Source: Symsagittifera roscoffensis
Taxonomy: Eukaryota; Xenacoelomorpha; Acoela; Convolutidae
Direction of reading: 5' to 3'
NCBI RefSeq assembly: GCF_963678635.1
Contig: NC_087069.1
Coordinates: 56,133,175 to 56,197,174 of the forward strand
DNA length: 64,000 nt
The position numbers and the translations under genes are program-made. Under the pieces are notes generated by a model that worked only from the letters and a program-made list of their open reading frames with translations, had not been told where the DNA came from and did no database searches. Positions 41,563 to 52,187 of the stretch are shown here, one piece after another. Position 1 is the first letter of the stretch. Every line of letters begins with the position of its first letter.

Positions 41563-43200
41563 TACCCCTCCGGATTGGCACAAAGAGGACCCTTCCGGAC
41601 TGTCAGAATATGGACCCCTCCGGATTGGGACCCCTCCGAGTTAGTTAATAGTAGACCCCTCCGGATTTGGACCCCTCCGAATTAGCAACTATAAGACCCC
41701 TCCGGATTCGGACCCCTCTGACTTTGAAAAATTTCGACCCCTCCGGATTGGGAGCCCTTAGCTCTGTCAAAGTAGCTTTTCGTAGTTTTCTTAATTTCAG
41801 CTTATACCCCTCCGGATACGTTCTGCGTTGCTTTTATGCTGTTTGAATTAACTGGGAAGGGTATAGGGTCCTTTCCTAGACCCCTCCGGATTGAAGTTAA
41901 GGCACTTATTTGACAATTCACACTAACGGTGAAGGGTCTTATCACTTGCCTAATTTCGACTCTATTACGGTTGTCTTGTGCCTTCAGCCCTCCCTTTTTG
42001 TCTAGAACTGTCCTAAGTTACTTAGTTCAATCGCTATCAACTTTTGGTAGGGGTATAAGGGTTTTTCAGAAAAATTTATAAAACGTGAAGGGTGTACCCC
42101 TCCGGATTTGTGTAATTTGCTAAAAACAATCTCAAAAAATTTTCTCGCTCGCTTTTTCGAGTAATTCTCTTTCCTACTAGTAAGTTCAGCTAATTTCTGA
42201 TCTAATGGTACCAAGATTGACTTGATATGCTCTGTAGTTCCAAAGTTATTAACCAAAACGTCTTTTTTCCAAACTCAAAAATTTTCTCTCTTATAGGTTC
42301 CGCCTAACTTTTTCCGCAAATCTGGTCCTTTTGACCTAAAAATTATTGATCTGAGCTCAGAAGGCCTATATTCTTCTAGTTCAATGCAAAAGACCCGATC
42401 TAAAACGCTTTTGTAGAAAAAATTTGCGAAAAACTATGCTACCTGGACCCCTCCGGATTGATGAATCCACCAAATCAAACACGTTATGTTCGATTTCTCT
42501 GCAACCCGGAAGGCTTTCGGATAGCGGGTTTTAAAACTCGCTGATTCACTAGTGGACGTTGTCCGAACAACTATTTTTACTGTCCTGACTCAAAGATTTC
42601 AAAAAATTTTCTGATTTTATAGTGTTTCTTACTATCAAAAAATGGGAAAATTTGGTTTTTGGTACCAAACTAGTTCCAACCACTTCCGAACTAAGGTTAA
42701 CCGGTTCTACCTATTACAGTAGTGCAGTTACAATGTAACACACTAACTTAGCGCTTTTTTCCGTTTCAAAAAATATCGATATCTCAAAAATCGCGACTTG
42801 TGGGGGGATCAAAATATCGCTATTTTGACCCTAAAAACCGGTCTGTTTCCGTTGTTTTTCACTGAAAAACGATATAACACTATTAATATAGGCTATATAA
42901 GTAATAATATTAGTAATACTATACCCCTCCGGGTTTGTTTATTATCCGTATTAAGGTGCTTAACTCGGATATTCGCAGTTCGGTGAAGGGTCACTACAGT
43001 GCAGCACTGTCGAGCCCCCCACAGATTACTATCTTACTTTTTGTACCAAAAGGGATACAAAACTTGTTAACGATACCCAACAGTCGATTGTTGTTGTCGT
43101 TGAGCCCCTTCTTGTTGCTCCTTGAACTGCTTGCAGGATCGGTCTTCACCCAAGACCCTTCCGAATTGAGCGCAAATCAGCTGACCCTTCCGGATTGAGC
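41563..43200 (-). repeat. dispersed AATCCGGAGGGG motif repeats in the leader
   Basis: About 16 copies, on the sense strand AATCCGGAGGGG(T/A) or close variants (AATCCGGAAGGG, AACCCGGAGGGG). They are dense at 41563-41900 and sparser to 43200, spaced irregularly from about 15 to 450 bp. Related AATCCGGAAGG copies lie at 43592 and within the LTRs (about 20633 and 20690). The core TCCGGA is palindromic and is followed by a purine run. Confidence 0.85.
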
Positions 43201-43725
43201 GCAATTTATCATTAACGTGCTTAAATGCTCAAATAACCCTACAGTACAAGCCTCACAAACGGGCTACAAAACTGATCGTAACGATCCTGACTGATATAAA
43301 TGCCTGTAATAACAATATATCTATCAACAACAAACGGGGGGGTTGAATCACATCTTGTCTGGGGGGATGATTTCTACTGATTTTTTACTTTTTTACTGTT
43401 TTTGGTTTTTTCGGTCATTTTTTATGTTTTTTGTTTTTCTTGGGTACTATACTACTTTTTGATTGGTTTTGCTTATATCTTTAAGTGTTTTTGGTCACAA
43501 ACCACTCAGGGGATGAGGGGTTCATGATTCCCCCCACCCTTCCTGGTTCGTGAATTTTCGGTCTTAACTAGGTTAAAAAACTATTCACGGTAATCCGGAA
43601 GGCTTCCGCGTTCCGAACTACCCTTCCGCCCCGGCAGTTTAGGCCTATTAAGGGCGTTAATGTGAGCATCCGCTCGGCGCGGAGTGCTCGTTAACGGTTC
43701 CGCCGGTCATGATGTTATGAAAGAA

Positions 43726-43743
43726 TAACACCCAGGAGCGCCA
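43726..43743 (-). other. candidate primer binding site of element B
   Basis: On the minus strand TGGCGCTCCTGGGTGTTA lies 12 bp inside the 5' LTR. It shares TGGCGC with element A's primer site, consistent with a tRNA ending GCGCCA. The 12-bp gap is larger than usual, so the call is moderate. Confidence 0.55.
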
Positions 43744-43755
43744 TAAAAACATACA

Positions 43756-44691
43756 TGTAACATTCGCCCGGAAGATACATATCGACGGATAACAAAACTA
43801 AGTCTTAAGACGACTGGCTAGCGTCTAAACAGAGCTTTGCATGTTTTTCACCGTCTCTACCAAGCCAGTACTTTTCGGTGGTCTTTCTTACATCGGGTCG
43901 ACAAAAACGTTACTGTTCTCCGGCTTCGACCAGAACGCTCAAATTAACTGAATTACATGCAAAAATAGTGAGGTCATGGCTGGGTCTCAGTATCCCCAGA
44001 CCACGAGGTCACTCCTAAAAACAGGGCTACTATTTATTATATTACTATTGTTTTTGTTCAGTAGATAAAAATCATCATCTCCATCGAAGATGGATCAACC
44101 CTTTCCCCCCAACTCTTAGCACCTCATCCTTGTCAAAACTAATCCAAATATCAACTAAATTCAAGTCAGGACATGACAGGATGCTAAAAGTTCATATGAG
44201 TCAATAAAAGTTTTCCGTCCCGAGACCCTTCCGGATTCTTGAATCCGCTGAATCAAGCCCGTTGATCTTGATTTCTTCCTAATCCGGAAGGCTGGTTTCT
44301 TACCCTTCACCGTTGTTTGCAACGGCCTTGCAACTATTGTAGCAGCACAATAGTTGCAACTCGGAACGTTCTCTGTAATTCGTTGTCGTCTTCTTCAATT
44401 TCGATTTCCTCAATTTCGATAAAGTTGTTCTCGTCAGCGCAACTAATGTTGTTGTTGTGTTTTTTCACTCGTTTTTTGTTAAAAATGGCCGTTTCAGCAT
44501 TTCTCAGAAATGTTACGTCATCACTTCGAAAATTTAAAATTTCAAAATAGCAGAATATCTTGACCTTCACCGTTCTACTAATCATCTGATTAACGTCGTT
44601 AATCCTTCAAAATCACTAACTCGGAAGGCTTGCTGCTAAAAATTCGAAGTCTGCACAAATTGCATTTTGGCCATTCTGGTCGAATGTCACA
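43756..44691 (-). repeat. 5' LTR of element B
   Basis: 936 bp, identical to 20161-21096 except for three substitutions. The hairpin corresponding to 20733-20764 lies at 44328-44359. It should hold the promoter for the minus-strand transcript. Confidence 0.95.
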
Positions 44692-44900
44692 TAAACCACA
44701 CAAGACCACTTCTCAACACCTTCCTCTCAGGCGACAAGGACCCCGCATGGGTATCGCCACCATTGGTAGAAGTTACCAGTAATACCCAGGATGACGACGG
44801 CAGTGACATATCCTCGGGTATCGATACCGATGTAAGAAGAGAGGCAGATAATTTCCATGCTAGCTACAACACTACGGTCACAAACTCTGAAAACTTTTAA
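44692..44900 (+). pseudogene. element A pol tail, right of the B insertion
   Basis: The open frame resumes after element B (HTRPLLNTFLSGDKDPAWVS ... TTVTNSENF) and stops at TAA 44898-44900. It is in frame with the left part (ending at 20160) if 5 bp are taken as duplicated target sequence. It is an acidic C-terminal tail of the integrase polyprotein. Confidence 0.75.
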
Positions 44901-45260
44901 ACTATGGTAACATGATATGTTACGTATTTGCTTTAGCTTTTATCCATTGGATAACCCAAAACTTTTTTTTTATTACCTAGTTAGTGAGTTAGTTAGTTTG
45001 CTTTAATTGTACAAATGCTACATAACCCCAATTGTACATATCATTTTGTACATTCAGTGTTGATATCTGTGTAAACCTGTAAGTAGCCTGTATATGTTAC
45101 CATATAATCACCTCCATTGTAATTTGTACTCTCTGTAAAAATCCATTGGTGCTAAATGTGGTTACATTTTGTTTCTTCTTTGGCCCTAGTGGAGCGAGGG
45201 GAGATGGAGTATATGTGTGATATTGGCTACATCGTTGAGCGGGCAGATATTAATTTTTGT
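44901..45260 (+). other. element A 3' untranslated region
   Basis: AT-rich; no env-like ORF. Confidence 0.7.
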
Positions 45261-45271
45261 GAAGTGGGGAA
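45261..45271 (+). other. polypurine tract of element A
   Basis: GAAGTGGGGAA directly before the 3' LTR start TGTTGTG. Confidence 0.85.
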
Positions 45272-45484
45272 TGTTGTGATTCAGTATTTTTAGTATGTTA
45301 TAACCTTGACCTCTATTATCTAATTACGTACCATTCAATGTTAACTCTACGAAGTCCAGTGGACTTCGGTGGACTAGTTGCTCTTTTTAGACTACATTCA
45401 GTTTTCATTCAACCAATACTTTTATTCTCTTTTAACCCTAGTTAGATACAATAGTTACCAGTGGTACATCTTCACTCTTTATTA
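45272..45484 (+). repeat. 3' LTR of element A
   Basis: 213 bp, five substitutions relative to 14472-14684. It is followed by the target duplication ACCCT (45485-45489). Confidence 0.95.
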
Positions 45485-45489
45485 ACCCT

Positions 45490-45720
45490 ACAATTTCAAT
45501 CCCAAATTAGTTAAGGGGGGTACATGTGCGTAGGTTTAACCAAAACATAGCCAACAGATAGTTGAAAAATAGTCAAAAAAACATGATGACTTTTATTTTT
45601 GAAAAATATCTGAACGTTTCGAAGTTTACAGAACAAAAAGCAAAAACAAATTATGTCATTCGAACTATTTGAACTTCTAGAATAAATTAAGATTAACAAT
45701 TTTTCGGTCAAAGTTAAAGG
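45490..45720. repeat. dispersed intronic repeat, copy 1
   Basis: Shares blocks (AACAAACATAGCC-like, then a Phe/Ser-rich minus frame ending QLSVGYV) with 56745-56960. Both copies give similar short minus-strand translations, but without a start or a domain. Probably a decayed transposon piece. Confidence 0.5.
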
Positions 45721-46164
45721 TCAATCATGTTTTTAGTGATCTGTACACGTTTGCTGCTCAGTAGTAGAGTTTGCTTTCTTCTTAACAGTGGAAATGAACT
45801 GAACTTAAAAATTAAAAAACTGTGAAAACTCAAATTTTAGCTTGAACCAATCTAAAGACTTTTCCTGGTTTTTTTTTCCAATTTTTACTACCTATACTTG
45901 AGTATTCACTAGGGTCATGAGTCATAATACACCGAAACAAATTTATGAATAAAGTTATGTCTTTTTAACAGGGTTTTCTGAAGCAACCTATTCTGGGCTT
46001 CTGATAGTTCTTTTCGACTGACTGCTGCGAGTGGGTAGTGCCTTGCTGCTTTAATTTTCCTAATGATGGTTATTGCCTATAAAGAATGTAGAGAGAACAA
46101 GTGTTAGAGAACGATTGAGTGAGACTGAGAGGGAGAGAGAGCTTCCAGTTGGAAGTGGACTAAC
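45721..46164. other. intron 4 sequence, right end
   Basis: Nothing recognised apart from a GA-rich stretch near 46085-46145. Confidence 0.5.
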
Positions 46165-46329
46165 CGAGTCCCCCTGAGCCGGCCTTGATCTTCTTGGCCA
46201 TGTCTGACCTGTACTGGGGGTCATTCAACTTCTCCAGACTCTTGATGTCGTTGTTGCTCATCTGTCTCAGAGCCCCACTCAGCTGCTTCAACTCTGGCTG
46301 CCCACACACCAGCGAGTCCGCCTTGAACC
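46165..46329 (-). CDS. Patched-family gene, exon 4 (extracellular loop 1)
   Basis: 165-bp exon, acceptor TGTCTGCAG before 46329, donor GACTCG|GTTAGTCC after 46165. It encodes FKADSLVCGQPELKQLSGAL, RQMSNNDIKSLEKLNDPQYR and SDMAKKIKAGSGGL. Phase 1 on both sides joins exons 3 and 5. One Cys, and helical composition. This lies within the large loop between the first helix and the SSD. Confidence 0.8.
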
Positions 46330-47197
46330 CTGCAGACAGCAGCCAAACACCTCATTCTCAACAACCAAAAAAGAAGCTACCAGAGCACTAAGGAAAATAC
46401 GCGTCAACCGCTTTTTATTTGATTTTCGTTTTCAGCACTTGCCACAACATTTCCGCGTAATTCTTGGAGATGCTCTCATTGAGCTCAATTAGTTCAAAAG
46501 AAAACTGATAAAAGCAGAAATCTATATTCAATCTAAACGAATAAAAAAAAGGAAACAGCGAGTATCAAAGGTTCTGGAGGACACTGAACACTCAACACTG
46601 ATGAGACAAAAAGACTATATTACAACTCAAAATTCAACTGTTAACTAAAACATTGACTCAGTTGGTGGCATACCTCTATCAGATACAAAAAAGATCTTGA
46701 GTTACGCAAATTAGTACTATGATATGAAATCTATGAACAACCATTCCGTCTATATGATGTTTTATTCTATCTCATAACTTCTGCAGAAAAAGACACCGCA
46801 GAAAATTGTCTGGGCACAATGTTTTATCATGCGATTTCTCTTTCGAAGAGAAAATGATAAAGCATAAATGAGGAAATTGACAGATAAGTGGAATTTCTAC
46901 AACCTAAACCAATGAGTAATCGAGTAAGGGGATTTCAATTTGATTGCAGAAATTGAAAATGATTTTATTACTGCACTGTAAAACTGAAAACTTGTATTGA
47001 ATCACTCAAGGTAACTTTTATCTAACTTTTTTTGGTAGGATTTTGATATTAAGTTTTTGTTCAGAGCTTAATCGCTTGGATTGAAAATGAAACCAAATTA
47101 CAAAATAGGTCTGGCATAATCACCTTTATGATCGTCTCCCGATCGATGTGTGTGTATGTGTGTGTGTATGTGTGTGTGTTGTGTGTGTGTGTATTAC
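46330..47197. other. intron 3, with TG microsatellite
   Basis: 868-bp intron. A (TG)n tract occupies about 47148-47192 close to the donor of exon 3. No gene seen. Confidence 0.7.
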
Positions 47198-47293
47198 CTT
47201 CTAGTTCGTGGAAGAATAGTTTGGCCTTGAGGGTGGGAGTGTACTCCACGTACACACACACTTCGTCCAGGTCCAGAATAGTGGCAGCAGCTT
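47198..47293 (-). CDS. Patched-family gene, exon 3 (extracellular loop 1)
   Basis: 96-bp exon, acceptor TTTTGTATACAG before 47293, donor GAAG|GTAATA after 47198. It encodes AAATILDLDEVCVYVEYTPT and LKAKLFFHELE. Entry phase 1 (G+AA gives Glu) fits exon 2, and exit phase 1 (G+GG gives Gly) fits exon 4. The DLDEVC segment sits where Patched-related loops carry a Leu-Cys motif. Confidence 0.8.
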
Positions 47294-47403
47294 CTGTATA
47301 CAAAACACACATCTATTTACTGTTCTTTCCCATTTGAAAATTGGAAATGAACTTTGCATTCGGATGTGTTTTAGGTTTTTGTTTTTGCTTTTTTTGTTCA
47401 CTG

Positions 47404-47600
47404 CTAAATCAGCTACCACAAATAATCATCTAACAAGGATTAGTAAAACGATATGGTTTATGATTCTTAACTCAACTGTATTTCTTAGTGTTAAACCAGG
47501 ACTCTGAATTAGAGGTCAGAGCAGGCAAGACATACTTAGATACACAGGCAGGTACCTGCTATCACAAAACAGAGGCCAATGATAGAAAACAGTCGTTTTT
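47404..47600. repeat. remnant of an LTR-like repeat, copy 1
   Basis: Starts with AAATCAGCTACCACAAATAA, also found at 51175 and (diverged) at about 55085. This looks like an LTR/primer-site junction read backwards (TGGTAGCTGATTT on the minus strand). It belongs to the same family as the Gypsy remnants at 47950-51200. Confidence 0.5.
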
Positions 47601-47949
47601 TGTCATGTCTTAACCTTGATGAAAATACTCTAATTCAAAAAAATCTAAAAATCAACTTATCGATAAAATCTTTCTTGACTCAAAACACATCACAATAAAC
47701 AACAAAAATTAGTAAAAGTCGGTCAGGTCAATTCATTGAAAAAATTCATCAAAAATAATAAAAATTCGAAATTGAAAAGTTATCAAAGAAAAAGTAATTG
47801 ATATGTAAAAAGAATCGGAGCTCGTCTAAAAAATTGAGCCTGTATTAAAAAAAGAAACTTGTGAATACCCACCAAAATAAACACAAATTCGGCTACCAAA
47901 ATCAATTTTGCCCTAAAACCAAATTTTCAAGAGTAAATTGTTCATCAAT

Positions 47950-48830
47950 TTAAATCATTCTTCAGTTGAAATTATGCGGAAGAAAATGATTGTTACCGAC
48001 CATGCTCGGCATATCTGGGGTTGATCCGGAGTGAAAATTGGCCGGTCGCAATTGTACTGTTTTCGAACCGGTTCCTCCACGGTTTTGGTAGTTTCAGCGT
48101 CCCCGTTGGAATCCGGCTCCACTTGGTCCTCGAATGTTGCGTACTGGTTCATCTTTGATTTGTAGCGCTCCTGTTGGGTTCCTATACCCACTTCATTAGG
48201 ATTCTGTCATACTCCCATTGTTCATTTTTACCCTTTTGTTTGCCGCGTTCATAGGACATCGCTATCTTCAGTGTATCTTTTTAGTAGTATTAGGCGCAAT
48301 GATAGTTCTGCTAGGACTGGTAGATGTTTTTTAGGCTGTGTATTGAGCCCATAAACGATTTTAGCTGCGTTACTGTTTTTCAGGGCCGCTAGCGCGGTAA
48401 TCGTTTTAGAGGTTGTACTCCCGACTCCGTGATCCGGTAACCAAGCAATTTGCCCTCATTTTTTTGCATGTTCGCATTTTGGAAATTTCAATTATTTGTT
48501 TTCGCGATTCAATTTTTGCTAAATTTTCTCAGCCAAGGGTATGTACTCGATTTCGGTTCCCTTGCTTTGGTTGTTACCAGCATGCCATCGAAAAAAGCGT
48601 TTGCTTGTGGGAATTTGGCCGGCATTGACGTCAAGCCGTAAAATCCTGTACAAAACGGGTACGTCCCGGTCAACTTTCCGCCCATCAGCAAAAATATATA
48701 ACGCAAGCTCTTTTCGTCGCTTATGCCCGTCGCTCTTGCCCGTATGTGTGAGTTGAATCCCTTGTTGCAAAACTTTCTTCCTCTTATTTTTCCCCAATTA
48801 GTTGTCCTAATGTATCTACGTGTTCCTCAA
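47950..48830 (-). pseudogene. degenerate Gypsy fragments (nucleocapsid and RT pieces)
   Basis: Two pieces of one family. At 48190-47955 is QYATFEDQVEPDSNGDAETT, repeated in similar form at about 49990-49860. At about 48800-48510 is an RT piece reading FADGRK and FCTGFYGLTSMPAKF across frames, i.e. the RT block before the catalytic motif. The order is scrambled relative to an intact element. No intact gene. Confidence 0.65.
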
Positions 48831-50540
48831 TATTTGGAATCTGTTTTTTTTTGTGCGCCTGGTTCTTAAGTTCTCGAGCCTCGAGCGCTGATTTTACGGA
48901 ACGTTTTTTTTGCACTGAGATGACTATTGGCAAAGCAAAACATCGATCCAAGCATTCCTGCAATTTTTCTCTGTGAATCTGATCTATGGGTTTATGATTT
49001 TTCCACCTTTTGTTGGAGTGGTACCAACACTCTCCAACACTTGTGATGCACTGCTACGAGGTTTCTAATTCCGCCTGCACCTTATAGTTTCTAATTTTCC
49101 TTTCCTAGTAAAAATTTTTGGAAAACCTAACTGAATAACTGTTGCCAAGAGACCTTGACCTAATCCTATACGCTTTCGGCTTGCTTGTCGCTTCAATTTT
49201 CCTCCGTTCTTTGGATTTTCATGACTGCTCCTCCTGGATTTTTCTGCATGAGTTTCAAGCCCATTTTCCCCATATCCTTACGTCCCGCTATTAACGGTCT
49301 GCTTCTTCCGATGAACCTGACTTCATCTCTGATTATTCATCCGTTTGATACCGGCTCCACATCAAATTTCCCCAGCAGGTTCATTCGGTTGTTGCTGTAA
49401 TTGAGAAATTGTCGTCTTTGATATTTTTCTGCTCCAGGTGGATTTGTGTTCTTCTCAAGGTCCTCTTGAGGTATTTCATGGTGAGTATAGATATCGGTGA
49501 TCTCTTTTCGATCTGTTTTTTATTGGATGTCCGTCATTGTGATTTTTAACTCAAGCACAGCAATCTTAAAGGCGTCTCCCTCTTCCGACGTTTTGCAATT
49601 ACCAGGTAATCGTTTGAATTTTCCGATGACCAACGATGCTCTCTCTTGACGAGTTTGCGTGTTTTGAGCATACTTCATCCATGGGGTCATTGTCCACTTC
49701 ATGAATTTCAACACCTTGAAAAAGTCCGACAAAATGACCCCTGCACGACGTCCTTTTTCTCCGGCATGTTTCTCATAGTGGCCAACTTTCTTAAAGAAAA
49801 CGGTTGTGACCAGCCATGCACGACACCTTTGTCGTTGTTCAGGAGTGAAGTTCAGATGGTCGGAGTTGTACCATCATCAAACCGGGCCTTCGCGGTTTTG
49901 GTAGTTTCAGCGTTCCCGTGAGAATCCGGCTCCACTTGGTCCTCGAATGTTGCGTACTGGTTGGGCTTTGATTTGTAGCGCTCCTGCTGGGGCCGTCTAC
50001 TCACTTCCCGTGGATCCTGTCAAACTCCTACTGTTCAGTTTTGCTTTTTTTATTGCCGCGTTTACAGGACATTGCTATCTTCAGTGGTTCCTCTGGGGTT
50101 TTCGTTTCTCTGTGTAACTCAATCTGGGCGTCTCGGCTCCGCATATTCCAAATAAAGATATCTCGAACCATCTTCTTCTCCTGGTTTCTTAAGTTACACC
50201 TCGCTACCATTCCACTCAACTCGGCATCAACATATTCCAAGCTTTCTCCTTTGTTCTGTTTTCCAGACATAATCTGGTACATTTCGTATATCTTGTTTTG
50301 TTCTTTCTCGAAGATTGTTACACAAGTTTCGAGAAATCGCCGGTATCGAAAGATTTCCATATTCAAGTGTGGTTGCTGATTGTGCAGTGCGCGTTGGCCT
50401 CCAGTCCTAGACATATGTACAAGTTGGACATGAGAGTCCTTACTCCTTCTTCCCTTGATTCTCATCCGTCCTCCCCTAGTGCACCGAAATGTGCTGCCGT
50501 TAAGTTTGCATCAAATTAATAGTCCGATGAGACCAGTCCA
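48831..50540 (-). pseudogene. degenerate Gypsy gag and protease
   Basis: Gag core at 50465-50028 (MEIFRYRRFLETCVTIFEKE, VRDIFIWNMRSRDAQIELHR), similar in kind to element A's Gag (WIRDVFIFNM). A nucleocapsid-like piece lies at about 49990-49860. A protease-end-like piece at about 49400-49190 reads RSRPLIAGRKDMGKMGLKLM. Frameshifts and stops are throughout, so it is an old relic in intron 2, in the sense direction of the host gene. Confidence 0.65.
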
Positions 50541-51184
50541 TGCTTTGCCACCATTGCACAATGAAATCGTTGTTTTCATTGTTCTCACAATAGTTGTGGC
50601 TCCGCTTGGTTCGTTGGCCAGAATGCCACTTTTCCTGTTTTTTTTTCTTCTTTTTTGTGCACCGCAAAATCAGCTACCAGCAAGTTACACCTTTGTTTTA
50701 AGTTACACCTCGCTACCATTCCACTCAACTCGGCATCAAAATATTCCAAGTTTTCTCCTTCGTTCTGTTTCCGAGACATAATCTGGTACATTTCGTATGT
50801 CTTGTTTTGTTCTTTCTCGAAGATTTGTTACACAAGTTTCGAGAAATCGCCGGTATCGAAAGATTTCCATATTCAGGTGTGGTTGCTGATTGTGCAGTGC
50901 GCGTTGGCCTCCAGTCCTAGACATATGTACAGGTTGGATATGAGAGTCCTTTTTCCTTCTTCCCTTGATTCTCCTCCGTCCTCCCATAGTGCACCGATAT
51001 GTGCTGCCGTTAATTTTGCATCAAATTAATAGTCCGATGAGACCAGTCCATGCTTTGCCACCATTGCACAATGAAATCGTTGTTTTCATTGTTCTCACAA
51101 CAGTTGTAGCTCCGCTTGGTTCGTTGGTCAGAATGCCACTTTTCCTGTTTTTTGCTTCTTTTTTGCGCACCGCAAAATCAGCTA
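50191..51184 (-). repeat. 508-bp tandem duplication in the gag relic
   Basis: 50191-50690 and 50699-51184 are near-identical in tandem, with only scattered substitutions and small indels. Each holds the gag start region and part of the leader. This is a segmental duplication within the relic after insertion. Confidence 0.85.
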
Positions 51185-52187
51185 CCACAAATAATCATCT
51201 AACAAGGATACAGGTTGACAGACTTAGTTACAGATTGACAGGCGAGTTCCTGCTATCATTTTATAGTGATAGAACAAACTCTCTGTGGTATATCATATTA
51301 AAGTCCTCTACGTCGTGATTTGAACGACATTGTGAATTTTTGAGAAAAATCTCCCATTGTCGAGAAAAACCGGTTTGAATCTTTTAGTTTTTTGTCATAG
51401 TTCGGGCAAATTAAGTGAGCGGGCAGGCTTATAATAGCTTAAATCGTTGGCTGAAAAGCTTACAAATGCTTATTTTAAGCATTAAAGCTGTTTTTTGCGC
51501 CTTTTTGGAATCAAAATTTCAAAATTAAAAAAACTGCAACAAAGTTTGGAAAAAATTTTGACTTATTTTTGTTTTCATCGCGTTGTACATTTTCTTGTCT
51601 CCGAGCTTTCAATTTGGGTTTCGTTTTCCCCCTCATCTTTACTGCTATTCAAGAGATACACTCGCGAAACTAGTGCTGTTCATACTGGTTTTACTAATTC
51701 GAGGTTTGTTTATATTTTTTTTTCACTTAATAAATCTGCTTTTTTGTCGTGCTCTCGCTAGGGTTTGCGAAGCACAGCTTCGCCTTTGTGTGAAAATTTA
51801 ATTTTCTTGACTTCACCGGTACACTTAGCCTAGAGATAACGATGCGCTTGGGACGGCAAAGGTTTGAATGCGCCCAGGAACAGTTTTTTTTTTCAATATG
51901 AACCTATTGCATTTCAAAACAATATAGGCCTCTCTTATCTGAATGTGTTTTGCCAATTTAGTTACCACAGCACGGAATTTCAGGCTGCTGTAAGTAAATT
52001 CATTGTAGTTATAAGTACTTCTAGTTTACTCCTGTAGTAATTTGTAAGCTTACCATGACTCACATTTTTTATTGTTGTTTTTTTTTTGCTAAGAAGCCTA
52101 AATCGGCCTAAATAATTACGGTTGATGTTTTATCAGCTACCTGAAGTGCTTTTGAGAAAAACACGTTCAGAAGTATTTTGATTTGCT
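51185..52187. other. intron 2 sequence with LTR-like and tRNA-like remnants
   Basis: 51310-51480 resembles 55260-55420 (GTGAGCG-GCAGGCTT-AATAGCTTA, then AAGC-rich sequence), probably LTR remains of the same family. 51827-51876 looks tRNA-like (TAGCCTAGAGATAACG ... AAGGTTTGAATGCG), perhaps a SINE head. No coding sequence. Confidence 0.45.

Larger units (their letters stand above)
40836..43755 (-). other. element B long 5' leader
   Basis: About 2.9 kb between the 5' LTR and the first ORF, with no supported coding sequence. It holds the primer site, the TCCGGAGGGG repeats, and a T-rich stretch (43370-43500 on the plus strand). Confidence 0.75.
20161..44691 (-). mobile_element. element B: giant Gypsy-type LTR retrotransposon
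   Basis: 24,531 bp with 936-bp LTRs differing at only 3 sites (0.3%), so the insertion is recent. On the minus strand the order is: 5' LTR, primer site, ~3-kb repeat-rich leader, gag, protease, RT, RNase H, long linker, integrase, a small ORF, SGNH-hydrolase ORF, 1620-aa ORF, 607-aa ORF, polypurine tract, 3' LTR. LTR ends are a 10-bp near-perfect inverted repeat (TGTGACATTC...GAATGTTACA). It is inserted into the integrase tail of element A. No perfect target duplication is seen (TGAA on the left, TAAA on the right). In length it compares with Ogre and Burro giant elements; the extra genes are not ones I recognise from those. Confidence 0.95.
14472..45484 (+). mobile_element. element A: Ty3/Gypsy LTR retrotransposon (interrupted)
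   Basis: Bounded by 213-bp LTRs with 5 mismatches (2.3%) and a 5-bp duplication ACCCT. Without the nested element B (20161-44691) it is about 6.5 kb. The order primer site, gag, zinc knuckle, protease, RT, RNase H, integrase identifies Ty3/Gypsy (Metaviridae). There is no env-like gene. Several frameshifts and in-frame stops show it is dead. It lies in intron 4, antisense to the host gene. Confidence 0.95.
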
